NCBI RefSeq assembly: GCF_000147335.1
Contig: NC_014501.1
Location: forward strand, 2,540,300 to 2,604,299
Length of the DNA: 64,000 bases
Source of the DNA: Gloeothece verrucosa PCC 7822
GTDB taxonomy: Bacteria > Cyanobacteriota > Cyanobacteriia > Cyanobacteriales > Microcystaceae
Reading direction: 5' to 3'
The notes under the pieces were generated by a model. That model was given only the letters and a program-made list of their open reading frames with translations, was not told the origin of the DNA and did not search any database. The translations under genes and the position numbers were made by a program. Below, piece after piece: positions 7,278-16,333 of this stretch (its first letter is position 1; each line of letters opens with the position of its first letter).

Positions 7278-8204
7278 TCAGGTTGATGGAATTGCGGCCT
7301 TTATATCTTGCCAAAATTTTAGTGCTGTTTGAGTTCTAAATTCAACGTGCCTACGTAATGCTTTTGCTATCGCTTGTCCATAGGGTAGAGGAAGATTTTC
7401 TGCCATTTGACGAGGTGATCCCTGAAGAATTTCTTGCTCAGTAAATGGAGGTGTATAACCTAAAAGTACACTCAGCAACAAAAGTCCTGTATGGTAAATA
7501 TCAATCTGTTTGGTAAGACGGTATTCACCATTATCTTTAATGGCATACTCTTGAGGGTCTAAATATTCTGGTGGAAGCATCCACGCAGCTAATGTTGTAT
7601 TAAAAATATCGATATCAGCTTCTAAGTTACTAATTCCTAAATCTCCTATTTTAAAAATCCAAACAGGAGTATTATCAGGTAACAGTTTGTCTTTAACTAA
7701 ATGGACAAATACATTACCTAAATGTAAATCTTTGTGAACATAACCAACTTGATGAATAAAATGGATTGCTTGTAATATGTCTCTTGCAATATAAGGAAAT
7801 AAATAATCTAAAAAATCATTTTCATATTTGTAAATCTCAATCATTTCTTTAAAGGTACGATGACAACGCTCAAGAATTAAATAAAAAGTATTTCTGTATT
7901 CAAAGCAATCATAAATATAAGTAATATTTGGATGACGAAGAGTTATTAATTTATTTAGTTCTTTTTCCCAATCTTCTCGAACTTTTTTATAAGTTTGATT
8001 ATTGGGTTTCAGAACTTTTGCTACAAGCTCATTTCCCCACTCATCCCAACATTCATATACATTTCCAAAATTTCCGTTATTTATACGCTTACCAATTATA
8101 TATTGATCTTTAGAGTCATTATTTATAATGATTTCACCCTTTTTAGGTGACTGAAATTTTTTAGGTAATGGCCATTCTAGATCGCTAAACAACTTGATTG
8201 TCAT
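7278..8204 (-). CDS. Serine/threonine protein kinase, atypical active site
   Basis: A 308-residue Hanks-type kinase without membrane segment or extra domain. The glycine-rich loop is at 38-48 (GKRINNGNFGNVY) and the ATP-binding lysine is K63 in LVAKVLK. The catalytic loop is H157-K-D159-LHLGN rather than the usual HRDLKPxN: the Arg before the catalytic Asp is Lys (a non-RD pattern) and the catalytic-loop Lys is replaced by His. The metal-binding motif is D188-L-G instead of DFG, and the APE motif is PPEY. Asp159, Asn164 and Asp188 remain, so activity is plausible. Cyanobacteria carry many such kinases (SpkA-G and relatives), but I cannot assign it to a named one. Repeat copies flank it on both sides. 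Confidence 0.88.
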   Translation of the reverse strand: MTIKLFSDLEWPLPKKFQSPKKGEIIINNDSKDQYIIGKRINNGNFGNVYECWDEWGNELVAKVLKPNNQTYKKVREDWEKELNKLITLRHPNITYIYDCFEYRNTFYLILERCHRTFKEMIEIYKYENDFLDYLFPYIARDILQAIHFIHQVGYVHKDLHLGNVFVHLVKDKLLPDNTPVWIFKIGDLGISNLEADIDIFNTTLAAWMLPPEYLDPQEYAIKDNGEYRLTKQIDIYHTGLLLLSVLLGYTPPFTEQEILQGSPRQMAENLPLPYGQAIAKALRRHVEFRTQTALKFWQDIKAAIPST

Positions 8205-8300
8205 AAAAAATTACTTTAAGATTATGCCTTATTTAGAATTCCCCATTTTCAAGATCTTTTTACTGCTGGCAATATTTCTTTACACAAGCCAAACCTAACC

Positions 8301-8512
8301 TGAGAGACTCTCACCCTGAAGGGTGGAGCTACACGAACGAAGGCTGCCTACGCAGCCTCAATAATCCTACTTTATTTCCAATTTAGCCCGCGAAGGCGGG
8401 CTTTGCCCGTATAGCCCCACCCTTCAGGGTGCGGGCGCAGGTAATCTTAGCCAAAAACTAGCCCGCGTAGGCGGGCTTTGTTCGTATAGCCCCACCCTTC
8501 AGGGTGAGGGTG
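8301..8512. repeat. Palindromic repeat cluster E-F-G
   Basis: Copy E (8312-8358) is in forward orientation: CACCCTGAAGGGTG, linker with CTACACGAACGAA, and AGGCTGCCTACGCAGCCT. Copies F (8385-8431) and G (8460-8506) are inverted: AGCCCGC-GAAG-GCGGGCT or AGCCCGC-GTAG-GCGGGCT, linker, then CACCCTTCAGGGTG. E and F form a pair as C and D do, and G is an extra copy. The cluster fills the spacer between the divergently placed end of the phosphoketolase-like gene and the start of the kinase gene. Confidence 0.9.
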
Positions 8513-8578
8513 TCATAGCGCGGGTATCAATATGGGTATAAACGTAGGTTAACCGCGTAACCCAACGGCAAAAACCAA

Positions 8579-10777
8579 CTAACCCACCAACGAGAGCGCC
8601 CGTTTAGTAAGTGCTTCAGCAGTCAACCCATTAAACGCCATAATTTCCCCAGCGCTTGCGGTAGTTTCCCCGCGTTTCCAGGCAAAAACATCTCGTTTCG
8701 AGGTACTGCGTAACATCACCGGTTCTAACATAGCGCTAGTGCCGCCAGTAACCCCAATTAAAGCATCACCGCCAAAAAGACGTTCAAACCCTTCATCATC
8801 CAAGAAATGACTGTCTGCATCTGTGCAAGTATGCCACATCACATCATCAGGACGATACAAGCGGCGGGGACTAATAACCGAAACGATACGCACCCCTATA
8901 CCTTGGTCTTCCAAATGTTGCGCCGCATCAAAAACTGGAATAAGCGTCATATCCCCAACAACAGCAAAAACCACCTGTTTCTTGCCTTCGGTTTCATGCA
9001 AGACCACACCCCCATCTTGCAACGCTTGACGGGTTTGGTCAAAAGTGGTTCTCACCGGTAATGCAGACTTACTGGCCGTAATAGTAATACCCTTATTTTT
9101 CGTGCCTAACGCCCACTCATAACAGACCTGAATACTATTAGCATCACAAGGGAACAAGGGGAAGATATTCCCGTTACGCATCATCGCCGCAAAATAATTT
9201 TCAATTTCAGGGCGTTGGTGAGTCCATCCGTTGCGCCCTTGTTCTAGCGCCCCGGCAGTAAATAGCGTTATTGTAGAGGGAGTCGGGCGGCGTAACTCGG
9301 CCATTGCTTGAGTGACAGTTTGCCATATCGGTAACCCATTGATAGCAAAAGACTCATAAGAACACCATAACGTACGAGCGCCGAATAACGCTAACCCTAC
9401 TGCTAACCCGGCACAAGCATCTTCACTCAAAGGTTCATAAACCTGTCCTTGGGGACCCTGATAATAAATATCATCAACGGTAGGGTGAACAATTTTTAAA
9501 CCCACATTGATGTTATTAATACCCGATGCCGCATTTCCATCGGCATTAGTAATGACAAAATTGGGGTCTTTTTTGCCCACATGAACGACTAATTCACCCA
9601 TTGCTGTTGTAGCAACTTTTTTATCCCCTTTAACTGCATATTCCGTTAAAGGTAACTCGCCTAACTCGGGTAAAGGTAACTCCTTCTCGGTTACTACATG
9701 ATGAGATGCCGGGCCACCAGCAGAACGTTCAAAATTGGTTCTTACCAAGTCCCAAGCTTCAGGAGATAAGGCCCGTTCCTTGAGCGCATTCACGATATAA
9801 TCTTTTTCTAAACTATCTCCTGGATATAAATTATGAGACTGTGCCCCGCGTTTGTGAACCCCTGCACCTTTGAGTTGTTTAACAATAAGAACGGTTAATT
9901 TGCCGCTAAAAGCAGACTTAGCCGCTTTATCGGTGGCTTCTAAAACTGCTTGGGTAAAGGCTAAACGTTGACTAAAAGAAAACTTGGTACTATCTACATA
10001 TTCCCCGGGTTGGTTAGCATTATCAAAGTCTTTCGCATTGACTAAGATAACCTCTTGGAAACCATTCCCTTGCCAATATTTAATCATCTCTTCGTTGGGT
10101 TTCGTGGATACCATACTGTGATGTTCTTGAGAGTATCCATTCCACACCAAAATAGGCAGAAAATTGGTCACATCCGGATAGGCAGTATGGAAATGAGCAA
10201 AACTACTCATGATATAGGGTTCTCCTAAGCCGCCATCCCCAATAGTGACCGGAAAAAGCACATCCCGATGTAACTTCGCCCCGGCCATAGCAAAATGCTG
10301 TCCTTGTCCAAGGGGTCCGGCTGGGTTGAGGAGTCCCGGAATTTGTCCCGAGAGGTGTCCTAGGAGTCCGTGCATTTCTCGGAAACGTTCCCCCAACTGT
10401 TGCACGGTATGAATTCCCATGTCTTCTAGAGAGCGGTCAAGGAACATGGTACTGTAAAATCCGGGGGCATGGTGTCCCACTTCAGTGATAATATTTTTGT
10501 GCCCTAGCATGACCAAGGAAGCAATGGCCTCAGCAATAGAAGCAAAACCCCCGGGGTGTCCTGACTCTTTTGTGGCGGTGGTTTGTAGGGTTAGATAACG
10601 TAAAGCATCAGCCGCTAATAGGGTTTGATATACTGCTACTGGGTCATCCGCAGAAGCTACCGCACTTTGTCCTTCTTTTATCGCGGCTTGTTTTCCATAC
10701 TTTTCAAATTCGGGTAATGGCTGCCCAAAATGTTTTACCCCTTGACAAAATTCGGGAATTGCTGTACCTATAGTCAT
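8579..10777 (-). CDS. Phosphoketolase/transketolase-type ThDP enzyme (short form)
   Basis: The 732-residue product is a thiamine-diphosphate enzyme of the phosphoketolase/transketolase superfamily. The N-terminal half has the substrate/cofactor segment TTATKESGHPGGFAS and the ThDP motif GDGGLGEPYIMSSFAHFH, ending in VWN about 27 residues later (GDG-x26-N). The central half has the QVYEPLSEDACAGLAVG segment with the catalytic Glu region, then a C-terminal transketolase-like domain. Standard phosphoketolases are about 790-830 residues, so this is a shorter subfamily like the second, less understood Synechocystis paralogue. If a true phosphoketolase, it would convert xylulose 5-phosphate or fructose 6-phosphate plus phosphate to acetyl phosphate. 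The exact activity is not certain. AAGGGG lies upstream of the start. Confidence 0.8.
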   Translation of the reverse strand: MTIGTAIPEFCQGVKHFGQPLPEFEKYGKQAAIKEGQSAVASADDPVAVYQTLLAADALRYLTLQTTATKESGHPGGFASIAEAIASLVMLGHKNIITEVGHHAPGFYSTMFLDRSLEDMGIHTVQQLGERFREMHGLLGHLSGQIPGLLNPAGPLGQGQHFAMAGAKLHRDVLFPVTIGDGGLGEPYIMSSFAHFHTAYPDVTNFLPILVWNGYSQEHHSMVSTKPNEEMIKYWQGNGFQEVILVNAKDFDNANQPGEYVDSTKFSFSQRLAFTQAVLEATDKAAKSAFSGKLTVLIVKQLKGAGVHKRGAQSHNLYPGDSLEKDYIVNALKERALSPEAWDLVRTNFERSAGGPASHHVVTEKELPLPELGELPLTEYAVKGDKKVATTAMGELVVHVGKKDPNFVITNADGNAASGINNINVGLKIVHPTVDDIYYQGPQGQVYEPLSEDACAGLAVGLALFGARTLWCSYESFAINGLPIWQTVTQAMAELRRPTPSTITLFTAGALEQGRNGWTHQRPEIENYFAAMMRNGNIFPLFPCDANSIQVCYEWALGTKNKGITITASKSALPVRTTFDQTRQALQDGGVVLHETEGKKQVVFAVVGDMTLIPVFDAAQHLEDQGIGVRIVSVISPRRLYRPDDVMWHTCTDADSHFLDDEGFERLFGGDALIGVTGGTSAMLEPVMLRSTSKRDVFAWKRGETTASAGEIMAFNGLTAEALTKRALSLVG

Positions 10778-10927
10778 GTTTACCCCTTAATCTAACGGCA
10801 AGTATAAAATAAATCTTACAGGTTTGGGGGAAAGTCCTGAGCAGTTATATTTCTGTTGAGGATGAATAATCATCTATGGGTTGTATTGAAAGATAAAAAG
10901 AGAAATCTGATCGCTTTATGAAAGTTG

Positions 10928-10969
10928 TATAATATAAATGTATGCTTAGATAAGTTTATTATCGGAGGA
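10928..10969 (+). promoter_or_regulatory. Promoter -10 and Shine-Dalgarno of the Panacea-type gene pair
   Basis: A consensus -10 hexamer TATAAT lies at 10928-10933, and a strong Shine-Dalgarno GGAGGA at 10964-10969, six bases before the ATG. No good -35 hexamer is visible at the expected distance, which would suit a regulated promoter. Confidence 0.45.
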
Positions 10970-10974
10970 CAGGT

Positions 10975-11442
10975 ATGCCAAGTTGCTATAAAATAGCACA
11001 ATTTTTTATTCGTTATGCTCATGAAGCAGGCTCACTTCTGACTAATCTTAAGCTACAAAAGTTAGTTTACTATGCTCAAGCTTGGCATTTAGCTATTCAT
11101 GGTAGTCCTTTATTTGAAGAAGATTTTGAAGCTTGGGTACACGGACCAGTCATTCCTGAACTTTATCAAAAATATAAACAATATAAATGGAATCCTATTA
11201 GTGAAGACGTTGATAAACCCGTCTTATCTGAGGAATTAGAAGAGTTTCTTGAAGAAGTTATTGATGTATATTTTTCTTATGATGCCTATGAATTAGAACG
11301 AATGACTCACTGTGAAGCTCCTTGGATTGAAGCTAGAGGAGCAATTCCTATTGATGAGCCTTCTAATGCCATAATTACAAAGGAATCTATGAAAACCTAT
11401 TACGCAACTCGTGCCGAACTCGAAGAAGAAGTCAAAAATTAA
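10975..11442 (+). CDS. Panacea-domain (DUF4065, SocA/GepA-like) protein, probable antitoxin
   Basis: The 155-residue protein fits the Panacea/DUF4065 domain: an N-terminal KIAQFFIRYAHEAGSLLTNLKLQKLVYYAQAWHLAIHGSPLFEEDFEAWVHGPVIPELYQKYK block, in which LTNLKLQKLVYYAQ and FEAWVHGPVxPxLY are family signatures. The C-terminal helices include YDAYELERMTHCEAPWIEAR. Panacea domains are known as antitoxins that neutralise unrelated toxins and as proteolytic adaptors (SocA). The downstream gene overlaps it by 32 bases, the typical arrangement of a two-gene toxin-antitoxin operon. It is transcribed from its own promoter and is followed by an unrelated secreted-protein gene. Family assignment is strong; the antitoxin role is inferred from context. 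Confidence 0.85.
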   Translation: MPSCYKIAQFFIRYAHEAGSLLTNLKLQKLVYYAQAWHLAIHGSPLFEEDFEAWVHGPVIPELYQKYKQYKWNPISEDVDKPVLSEELEEFLEEVIDVYFSYDAYELERMTHCEAPWIEARGAIPIDEPSNAIITKESMKTYYATRAELEEEVKN

Positions 11443-11857
11443 GCCTACACAAATTTCCCCAAAATCACATTCTGGGATTAAAGCTTATCAACTTAACCCC
11501 CCTGAAGGACTTAGTTTCTCTTATAAATATTTAGATACTGAACACATTAAATTTACTATTAAGCACAAGGATATTAAATATTTAACGACTCTTTTGGAAA
11601 GGTTGAGGGATTTGTCTAAATTAACGGCTCAAGAGTTAAGAAATAATCCGAATAAAACTCTTAGATGTCATGAAATTAACTGGGAAGATACTACCGAGTC
11701 AGGCTTTGGTATAAAAGGCGAAGAACAACTGGTAGATCAACCTTACCAGTTTTCATTATCTGCTAACCAATATGGAAGAATTCATGGATTTTTTATTGAA
11801 GAAATATTTTATATTGTTTGGCTAGATCCCGATCATAAGCTTTATTCAAAAAAATAA
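11411..11857 (+). CDS. Unclassified partner of the Panacea gene, candidate toxin
   Basis: The 148-residue product starts with GTG inside the last codons of the Panacea gene (32-base overlap), and I see no in-frame ATG nearby. The N-terminal 25 residues are basic (PNSKKKSKIKP). A helical middle (YLTTLLERLRDLSKLTAQELRN) is followed by a strand-rich end: YQFSLSANQYGRIHGFFIEEIFYIVWLDPDHKLY. That last segment, a basic/His-containing strand and a WLDPDHKLY terminus, looks like a small RNase or RelE-like barrel end, but I do not recognise the family and make no functional claim from it. The close coupling to an antitoxin-type gene is the reason to call it a candidate toxin. Confidence 0.6.
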   Translation: MPNSKKKSKIKPTQISPKSHSGIKAYQLNPPEGLSFSYKYLDTEHIKFTIKHKDIKYLTTLLERLRDLSKLTAQELRNNPNKTLRCHEINWEDTTESGFGIKGEEQLVDQPYQFSLSANQYGRIHGFFIEEIFYIVWLDPDHKLYSKK

Positions 11858-11883
11858 GTTTTGTATAACCCTAATCAAAACCG

Positions 11884-12657
11884 ATGAAATTTTTTCTAGC
11901 AATAATATTAACAATCTTTTTCCTAATCAGTCATCCTATCCCAAGCCAAGCCGCCAGCTTAAAGGAACGCTTGCTTCAATATCCCCAATGGACAACTAAA
12001 CCCACCCTAAAAGAAGCCAAAGAAGATTTAATTTATCCTGACTGGATGGAGGGAACCTGGAAAGTTAGCAGTATATTAGTGGATCAAATTGCCCCATTAG
12101 CCCCAGAAATTGTGACACCCGGATTTGAAAATAGCCGCCAATATATAAATCAACCCATTGAGTTTGAGGTACGTTTTCAAAAAAATCATACTTATCATAA
12201 TTATAAGTCATTCTTACCAAAAATTGCGAACAAAAAAGCTTCCATCGTCGCTGATCGAGAATTTAACTCATTAAATATAGCCAAAGCCTACTTAGGAGGG
12301 CAAGGAGTGTTAAAAGTTAAAGTCGATCCCAACAATCCCAATCGTCAAATCATCTTTTTACCCGAAAACCGCCAGATTATTTATAGTATAACCAAACGAG
12401 ACAGCCAAACCCCAACTCCCCATCAATTTATCAGCAGCGAACTGACTCAGCAGATGTTTCGCAGCGAAAGTAGTATTTACTTAAACGAAGTAGAAACAAC
12501 TACCGCTTATCAATTACTCGAGTCAGGGGATATAAAAGCCCAACAAGTCACCGCCATCTATTTATCGCCAAAAGACCCCCAATATTTTCAAGCCGCCCGT
12601 TCTCCGGTCAGTTTGTATCACTATGAGTTACAACTCGCGAAAATCGCTTCCCCCTAG
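11884..12657 (+). CDS. Secreted conserved cyanobacterial protein (DUF6816-like)
   Basis: A 257-residue protein with a signal peptide (FFLAIILTIFFLISHPIPSQAAS, cleavage probably after QAA). The mature part opens with LKERLLQYPQWTTKPTLKEAKEDLIYPDWMEGTWKVSSILVDQIAPLAP, a pattern I associate with a cyanobacterial and plastid lumenal family of unknown role; the DUF6816 label is from memory and uncertain. The ending is beta-rich (VTAIYLSPKDPQYFQAARSPVSLYHYELQL), suggesting a lipocalin-like barrel. It is 26 bases behind the toxin-candidate gene but probably unrelated to it. Thylakoid lumen or periplasm is the likely site. Confidence 0.7.
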   Translation: MKFFLAIILTIFFLISHPIPSQAASLKERLLQYPQWTTKPTLKEAKEDLIYPDWMEGTWKVSSILVDQIAPLAPEIVTPGFENSRQYINQPIEFEVRFQKNHTYHNYKSFLPKIANKKASIVADREFNSLNIAKAYLGGQGVLKVKVDPNNPNRQIIFLPENRQIIYSITKRDSQTPTPHQFISSELTQQMFRSESSIYLNEVETTTAYQLLESGDIKAQQVTAIYLSPKDPQYFQAARSPVSLYHYELQLAKIASP

Positions 12658-12791
12658 CCGCATCCAGCGAAAAACCCGATGTCAACAGACACTCAAAAAA
12701 GAATCTAAAGATATCCAGATTTTCGGCCAAATTTTTGATACCTTAAATTATGATTAACGTCTGATTTCCCAGTCGGAAAACAAGCAAGACT

Positions 12792-14594
12792 ATGGCTCTA
12801 ATTGTTCAAAAATATGGTGGTACCTCTGTCGGTTCAGTAGAACGTATACAAGCTGTTGCCCAACGAGTTAAAAAAACGGTTGATAGCGGCAATACAGTGG
12901 TGGTGGTTGTCTCGGCGATGGGCAAAACAACCGACGGTTTAGTCAGTTTAGCAAAAGAAATTTCCCCTAACCCCTCACGCCGGGAAATGGATATGCTTCT
13001 ATCGACTGGGGAACAAGTGTCTATTGCCCTCATGAGTATGGCGTTGCAAGAGTTAGGACAACCCGCTATCTCAATGACCGGGGCCCAAGTGGGAATTGTT
13101 ACCGAAGCTGAACACAGCCGCGCCCGCATTTTGGAAATTAAACCGGACCGTATAGAAGGCCACCTCAACGGGGGTAAAGTCGTCGTCGTAGCCGGTTTCC
13201 AAGGCATCAGCAATATCGATGAGTTAGAAATCACCACTCTGGGGCGAGGGGGTTCAGATACCTCTGCCGTCGCTTTAGCCGCCGCCCTCAAAGCTGATGT
13301 TTGCGAAATTTATACCGATGTTCCCGGCATCTTAACCACTGATCCTCGCCTGGTGCCAGAAGCCCAGTTAATGGCCGAAATTACCAGTGATGAGATGCTA
13401 GAATTAGCCAGCTTAGGGGCAAAAGTCTTACATCCAAGGGCCGTAGAAATTGCCCGTAATTTTGGCGTTCCCTTGGTGGTTCGTTCGAGTTGGAGTGATC
13501 ACCCAGGCACCCGCGTTATTTCCCCGATGCCTAAACCCCGGTCTTTAGTGGGGTTAGAAATTACACGCGCCGTCGATGCCGTAGAATGTGACCCCGATCA
13601 GGCTAAAGTGGCTTTATTACGAGTGCCCGACCGCCCCGGTGTGGCAGCCCGTTTATTTAGCGAAATTGCCCATCAAAAAGTCGATGTAGACTTAATTATT
13701 CAGTCGATCCATGAAGGCAATACTAATGATATTGCTTTTACGGTGGTGAGTGATGTTCTCACCAAAGCCGAAGCTGTCGCCGAAGCCATCGCCCCCGTTT
13801 TACGCATCCATGCAAATAGTGAAGAAGCTGAAGTATTAGTGGAAAAACAAGTGGCTAAAATAGCGATTGCTGGCGCAGGAATGATCGGTCGTCCGGGGAT
13901 TGCCGCCAAGATGTTTACCACCCTAGCCGAAGCCGGAGTCAATATTGAAATGATCTCCACTTCGGAAGTCAAAGTCAGTTGTGTGATCGCTCAAGAGGAC
14001 GCAGATAAGGCAATTCAAGCCCTGTGTCAAGCCTTTGAGGTGAATAGTTCACCCGTCGATACTGAAAAACCGGTAGCTGAAAATGCTCCCCCTGTGCGCG
14101 GCGTGGCCTTAGACCGTAATCAGGCCCGGGTAGCCATTCGTCATGTTCTGGACCGTCCGGGGATGGCGGCGAAAATTTTTAGTCTCCTGGCCGAGAAAAA
14201 TATTAGCGTAGACATGATTATTCAGTCTCAACGCTGTCGCATTGTGGAAGGACAACCTAGACGCGATATTGCTTTTACCGTAGCCGTTGGGGATGCCTTA
14301 GTGGCTAAAGCCGTATTAGATAAGGTGGCAGAAAGCCTCGGCTATGGTGAAGTGATAGTAGATACCGATATCGCTAAAGTTAGTATCGTCGGCGCGGGAA
14401 TGGTGGGACAACCCGGGGTGGCGGCTAAGTTTTTTGCGGCTTTGGCCCAGGAAAAAATTAATATTCAGATGATTGCTACTTCGGAAATTAAAATTAGTTG
14501 TGTGGTGAGTAAAGAAGAAGGGGAAAAGGCCCTAAAAGTGGTTCATGCGGCCTTTGAGTTGGCGGGTAAGGAAAGAGTAGAAGTGCCCGCTTAA
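12792..14594 (+). CDS. lysC: Aspartate kinase with four ACT domains
   Basis: Aspartokinase phosphorylates aspartate at the head of the lysine, threonine and methionine pathway. The N-terminal kinase domain shows KYGGTSVGS (residues 6-14), the [15 protein letters not shown] segment, [11 protein letters not shown] and [16 protein letters not shown]. From about residue 270 come four ACT regulatory domains, recognisable by repeats such as [53 protein letters not shown] and [20 protein letters not shown] length of 600 residues with a duplicated ACT pair is the typical cyanobacterial form, usually feedback-inhibited by lysine and threonine. The kinase and regulatory parts are intact. Confidence 0.96.
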   Translation: MALIVQKYGGTSVGSVERIQAVAQRVKKTVDSGNTVVVVVSAMGKTTDGLVSLAKEISPNPSRREMDMLLSTGEQVSIALMSMALQELGQPAISMTGAQVGIVTEAEHSRARILEIKPDRIEGHLNGGKVVVVAGFQGISNIDELEITTLGRGGSDTSAVALAAALKADVCEIYTDVPGILTTDPRLVPEAQLMAEITSDEMLELASLGAKVLHPRAVEIARNFGVPLVVRSSWSDHPGTRVISPMPKPRSLVGLEITRAVDAVECDPDQAKVALLRVPDRPGVAARLFSEIAHQKVDVDLIIQSIHEGNTNDIAFTVVSDVLTKAEAVAEAIAPVLRIHANSEEAEVLVEKQVAKIAIAGAGMIGRPGIAAKMFTTLAEAGVNIEMISTSEVKVSCVIAQEDADKAIQALCQAFEVNSSPVDTEKPVAENAPPVRGVALDRNQARVAIRHVLDRPGMAAKIFSLLAEKNISVDMIIQSQRCRIVEGQPRRDIAFTVAVGDALVAKAVLDKVAESLGYGEVIVDTDIAKVSIVGAGMVGQPGVAAKFFAALAQEKINIQMIATSEIKISCVVSKEEGEKALKVVHAAFELAGKERVEVPA

Positions 14595-14632
14595 TCAATC
14601 TTAATGAACAAATATTATCAGTGACGTTTAAG

Positions 14633-14666
14633 TAGGATGTGTTGATCACGCATCCTATTGCTTTTT
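14633..14666 (+). terminator. Rho-independent-type terminator after lysC
   Basis: TAGGATGTG and CGCATCCTA pair (with a G-T) across a TTGATCA loop and are followed by TTGCTTTTT. The position, about 40 bases after the stop codon, suits termination of the aspartate kinase transcript. Confidence 0.65.
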
Positions 14667-14805
14667 GAAAAAATGCTTAAATTTTTATTAAATCTCTTAA
14701 CTGTCTTAACTGTCCTTGCATGAGTCAGACAAAGATAATAATATCTCTTAAAGGGTTATTGAGAAATTTTTTTTAGGGCCAATTAACCACAAGGAGTAAC
14801 AATTT

Positions 14806-16284
14806 ATGGTCACTACAGAGCGTTGTAAAAAGTTTACGATTTTGCATTCAAATGATATGCACGGAGACTTTTTGGCCGAGGTGAAAAGTGGAGAAGGAAA
14901 TCTAATTGGTGGACTCTCCATTCTCTCAGGATATATTAATAAAGTGCGGCAAGAAGAGCCAAATACCCTGTTTGTCATTTCCGGTGATATGCTCCAAGGT
15001 TCGATGATTGATACCGAATACAAAGGGCTTTCAACCATAGAAATTATGAATTATTTAGCCCCTAATGTGGTGACTCTAGGAAACCACGAATTAGATTATG
15101 GCTTTCCTCATTTACTCTTCCTAGAAAAGATGGCTAACTTCCCCATCGTCAATGCTAATTTGTATATCAAAAAATACAATAAACGCTTGATGAATCCTTA
15201 TTTAATCCTCAATGTTGACGGATTTGATATTATGTTCATCGGGATTGTAACCGAAGAAGTGCTTAAGGCATTAAAACTCGATACCAGTATTGGTACATTT
15301 GTTGGTCTGGAAGATGCCGCCGCCGAAGTGGGTAAAATTTGCAATGCCTACAAAACCGAAGACATTGACCTCACCATTCTTTTAACTCATATTGGCTTTG
15401 AAGAAGATAAAAAATTAGCCGCCATGCTAGACCCAGAATGGGGAGTAGATATTATTATTGGCGGACATTCCCATACTTTTTTAGAACAACCCGAAAAAGT
15501 GAACAATATTCTGATTACCCAGGCGGGAGTAGGGACAGATCAGATTGGACGTTTCGACATAGTAGTCGATGACGATACTAACAGTATTGTTGAATGGAAG
15601 TGGGAACTTCTTCCAGTAGATAAAAATTTGGCTGAACCCGACACTGATCTGGAAAATTTTATTAATACCTTCAAAGAACAGGTAGATCGCAAATATAATC
15701 GCATTATTACTCGATTAGTGCGCCAACTCACCCATCCCAGACGTGAAATCGAAACCGAATTAGGCAATTTAATTACTGATGTCTTTGCCGAACAATTGGC
15801 ACCGGATATCGTATTGATAGGTAGTGGTTCAATTCGGGGAACCGAAATGGGACCTGTAGTTACCTTGGCTGATCTCAAAAAAGTTTACCCCTATGACGGC
15901 GCTCTTTATAAAGTTATCGTGACTGGGGCACAACTGAAGAAGGTCTTTAGTTATATTATGAGACCAGAAAACCGACGACCCGGTGAAGGGAATTGTTTCC
16001 AAATTAACCAAGGAATCCAGGCAATTTACAACGATGCTGAGAAAAAGCTTGAATCTTTGACAATTAAGGGTAATCCTGTGGAAGATGATGCTCACTATAG
16101 CCTTGCTTTGCAGGAATATCATTACCAAAATTCAGTGGTTAGTCTAAGCTTAACTCCTGAAGAATTAACCCAATTCGGTGAAAAGAAAGTCCTGACAACA
16201 TCGGCTCAGAATGTCCTAGAAGAATACTTAGTTGCTCATCAGCTTCTTGATCGTCAAATCGAAGGACGATTGATTTACAAATAA
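14806..16284 (+). CDS. 5'-nucleotidase / UDP-sugar hydrolase-like metallophosphatase
   Basis: The 492-residue enzyme has the two-domain layout of UshA/NadN-type 5'-nucleotidases. The N-terminal dimetal phosphatase domain shows HSNDMHGDF, SGDMLQGS, LGNHELDYG and GGHSHTFL, which together supply the metal-binding Asp, His and Asn. The C-terminal domain has NLITDVF, LIGSGSIRG and the substrate loop YPYDGALYKVIVTG. Unlike most family members it has no signal peptide (it begins MVTTERCKKFTILHSND), so it may be cytoplasmic. The start is set by AAGGAG about ten bases upstream. The next gene, 50 bases on, encodes a nucleoside hydrolase, so the pair could dephosphorylate nucleotides and then release the base. 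Confidence 0.9.
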   Translation: MVTTERCKKFTILHSNDMHGDFLAEVKSGEGNLIGGLSILSGYINKVRQEEPNTLFVISGDMLQGSMIDTEYKGLSTIEIMNYLAPNVVTLGNHELDYGFPHLLFLEKMANFPIVNANLYIKKYNKRLMNPYLILNVDGFDIMFIGIVTEEVLKALKLDTSIGTFVGLEDAAAEVGKICNAYKTEDIDLTILLTHIGFEEDKKLAAMLDPEWGVDIIIGGHSHTFLEQPEKVNNILITQAGVGTDQIGRFDIVVDDDTNSIVEWKWELLPVDKNLAEPDTDLENFINTFKEQVDRKYNRIITRLVRQLTHPRREIETELGNLITDVFAEQLAPDIVLIGSGSIRGTEMGPVVTLADLKKVYPYDGALYKVIVTGAQLKKVFSYIMRPENRRPGEGNCFQINQGIQAIYNDAEKKLESLTIKGNPVEDDAHYSLALQEYHYQNSVVSLSLTPEELTQFGEKKVLTTSAQNVLEEYLVAHQLLDRQIEGRLIYK

Positions 16285-16333
16285 GGCTCAATCTTGGTGT
16301 TGAAAACAGTGTAAATTTATCCCTATAATCAGC

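Noticed and set aside
12806..13291. 161-residue minus-strand ORF opposite lysC.
   Set aside because: It is antisense to a conserved core gene and its composition follows codon bias of the sense frame.
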